From contig VCAZ01000276.1 in NCBI GenBank assembly GCA_005784505.1, positions 83,274 through 147,273 of the forward strand: a stretch of 64,000 nt of DNA, read 5' to 3'. The notes under the pieces are model-generated. The model searched no databases. It saw only the letters and a program-made list of their open reading frames with translations, and was not told where the DNA came from. This document shows, in pieces, positions 53,967 through 56,900 of this stretch. Each line of letters opens with the position of its first letter. Position 1 is the stretch's first letter. The stretch comes from Bagarius yarrelli (lineage: Eukaryota > Chordata > Actinopteri > Siluriformes > Sisoridae). A program made the translations under genes and the position numbers.

Positions 53967-56900
53967 CAGAGTGAGAGACAGAGAGAGAATGCGTGTCCCT
54001 AATCTCTCCAGAACGTCAGAACCGCCTTTAATCACTAATCATAATCGCCTTAAATTATTTTTTCAGGATCCAAAGGAGCGACTGGGGTGCCAGGTTCAGA
54101 CAGGATTCACTGATATAAAGTCTCACACATTCTTCAGGAGCATCGAGTGGGACCAGGTGAGAAATACTTCATTCACCTGGGTATGTGTGTGTGTTGTTAA
54201 TTAATATCTGTAAAATAAAACAACTCGACAGCAGCAAAAAACCAAAACTCCACCAGTGACAGAGTGGAGAAAAACCCTTGGGAGAAACCAGGTTCAGTCG
54301 GGGGGGCAGTTCCCCTCAGAGAAGATGACCCAGCAGGTTCTTCCATACTGCAGTAAAGATTCGGGGGTTTTGTCTGGATGGCCCGTCTAGAAGAACCAGA
54401 TCATCAGTGTGAAACTAACATTTCTGCGTTTGACCTCGAGGGCACAGGTCGTAGTTTAGATCTAATTATAAGATGATAAAATGCAGTTTTACTAATGTGA
54501 GAAATCTGAAGCTCTGAAAGGAAAAATTACTGACCAAAAGCACACCTGAGTTTCTAACTAACCATGAAGGGTTGACAGAGCGCCATCAAGTGTTCGACAG
54601 TGATATAGATTATTACAGGCAGAGACTTTATGTCCGATAATTAACACCGCTGTTTTTACAGGATTCAGCAATGAGAAATTATTTCTCACCCAGTTTTTAC
54701 ATCAGCTTTACAGTCAGTTAGTTTTTTAAACTGGTAAATTTGAAGAAATGAAGAAATATGTTGGCGTGTATGATGATGCGTGTGTTGGTGAGTGTTGGTG
54801 TATGTGTTTGTGTTAGGATTTGTTATGGTGTGTGTTGGTATGTGTAAAGTGTATGTTAGTGTGTGTTGGTGCGTTGGTGCGTTGGTTTGTGTTCACGTAT
54901 GTAATGGTGTGCGCCGGTGTGTGTTGGTGTATGTTAGTGAGTGTTGGTGTATGTGTATGTGTTTGTGTGTTGGTATTTGTGATAGTGTGTGTTTGTGTAT
55001 GTAATGGTGTGTGTGTTGGTCTCTGATGGTGTGCATTTGTTTATGTTTGTGAGTGTTGGTGTATGTGTATGTGTTTGTGTGTTGGTATTGTGTGATGGTG
55101 GTGTGTTTTGTGTATGTAATGGTGTGTGTGTTGGTCTCTGATGGTGTGCATTTTGTTTATGTTTGTGAGTGTTGTTGTATGTGTTTGTGTGTTGGTATGT
55201 CTACTGGTGTGTGTGTGTATGTATGTAATGATTTGTGCTGGTGTGTGTGTGTTGGTCTGTGATGGTGTGTGTTGGTGTATGTTAGTGAGTGTTGGTGTAT
55301 GTGTATGTGTTTGTGTGTTGGTATTTGTGATAGTGTGTGTTTGTGTATGTAATGGTTTGTGTGTGTTGGTCTCTGATGGTGTGCATTTGTTTATGTTTTG
55401 TGAGTGTTGTTGTATGTGTTTTGTGGTGTTGGTATGTCTGCTGGTGTGGTGTGTGTATGTATGTAATGATTTGTGCTGGTGTGTGTGTGTTTGGTCTGTG
55501 ATGGTGTGCATTGGTGTATGTTTGTGAGTGTTGGTGTATGTGTATGTGTTTGTGTGTTGGTATTTGTGATAGTGTGTGTTTGTGTATGTAATGGTGTGTG
55601 TGTTGGTCTCTGATGGTGTGCATTTGTTTATGTTTGTGAGTGTTGTTGTATGTGTTTGTGTGTTGGTATGTCTACTGGTGTGTGTGTGTATGTATGTAAT
55701 GATTTGTGCTGGTGTGTGTGTGTTGGTCTGTGATGGTGTGTGTTGGTGTATGTTAGTGAGTGTTGGTGTATGTGTATGTGTGTTGGTATGTGTGATGGTG
55801 TGTGTTTTGTGTATGTAATGGTGTGTGTGTTGGTCTCTGATGGTGTGCATTTGTTTATGTTTGTGAGTGTTGTTGTATGTGTTGTGTGTGTTGGTATGTC
55901 TGCTGGTGTGTGTGTGTATTGGTGTATGTAATGATTTGTGCTGGTGTGTGTGTGTTGGTCTGTGATGGTGTGTGTTGGTGTATGTTTGTGAGTGTTGGTG
56001 TATGTGTTTGTGTGTTGGTATGTGTGATGGTGTGTGTGATATTGTGACAGACAGTTGTGAGAGACAGACAGGGTTAAAGAAACACACAAAGAGAGTTCGA
56101 ATTTGGACCTGATTTCTGATTTATGTGCTTTCCGAAATAAATTAATGATCTTTCATGTTGACCTGTCTATCCCTCTCTGTCCTGTCTCTCCCTCTCTGTC
56201 TATCCCTCTGTCCATCCCTCTCCTGTCCATCCCTCTCTGTCCCATCCCTCTGTCTATCCCTCTCTGTCCGTCCCTCTCTGTCTATCCCTCTCTGTCTATC
56301 CCTCTCTGTCTATCCCTCTCTGTCCATCCCTCTCTGTCTATCCCTCTCTGTATCCCTCTCTGTCTATCCCTCTCTGTCTATCCCTCTCTGTCCACCCTCC
56401 TATCCCTCTCTGTCTATCCCTCTCTGTCCTATCCTCTCTATCCTCTCTGCCATCCTCTCTGTCTATCCCTCTCTGTCTATCCCTCTCTGTCTATCCCTCT
56501 CTGTCTATCCCTCTCTGTCTATCCCTCTCTGTCCATCCCTCTCTGTCTATCCCTCTCTGTCTATCCCTCTCTGTCTATCCCTCTCTGTCTATCCCTCTCT
56601 GTCCATCCCTCTCTGTCTATCCCTCTCTGTCTATCCCTCTCTGTCCATCCCCCTCCGTCCCTCTCTGTCCGTCCCTCTCTGTCTGTCCCTCTCTGTCTGT
56701 CCCTCTCTGTCCATCCCTCTTTCTCTTTCTTTAGTTGGAGCAGAAGCAGGTGACGCCTCCTTTTAAGCCTCAGATCACTGATGATTATGGATTGGAGAAC
56801 TTCGACACACAGTTCACTAATGAGCCTGTACAGCTCACCCCGGATGACGAGTAAGAAACACACACACACACACAATGTAACACATTGTAACGCAGTCACG

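Noticed and set aside
55041..56087. 348-codon Thr/His-rich frame
   Set aside because: Reverse reading of the TGTTGG minisatellite.
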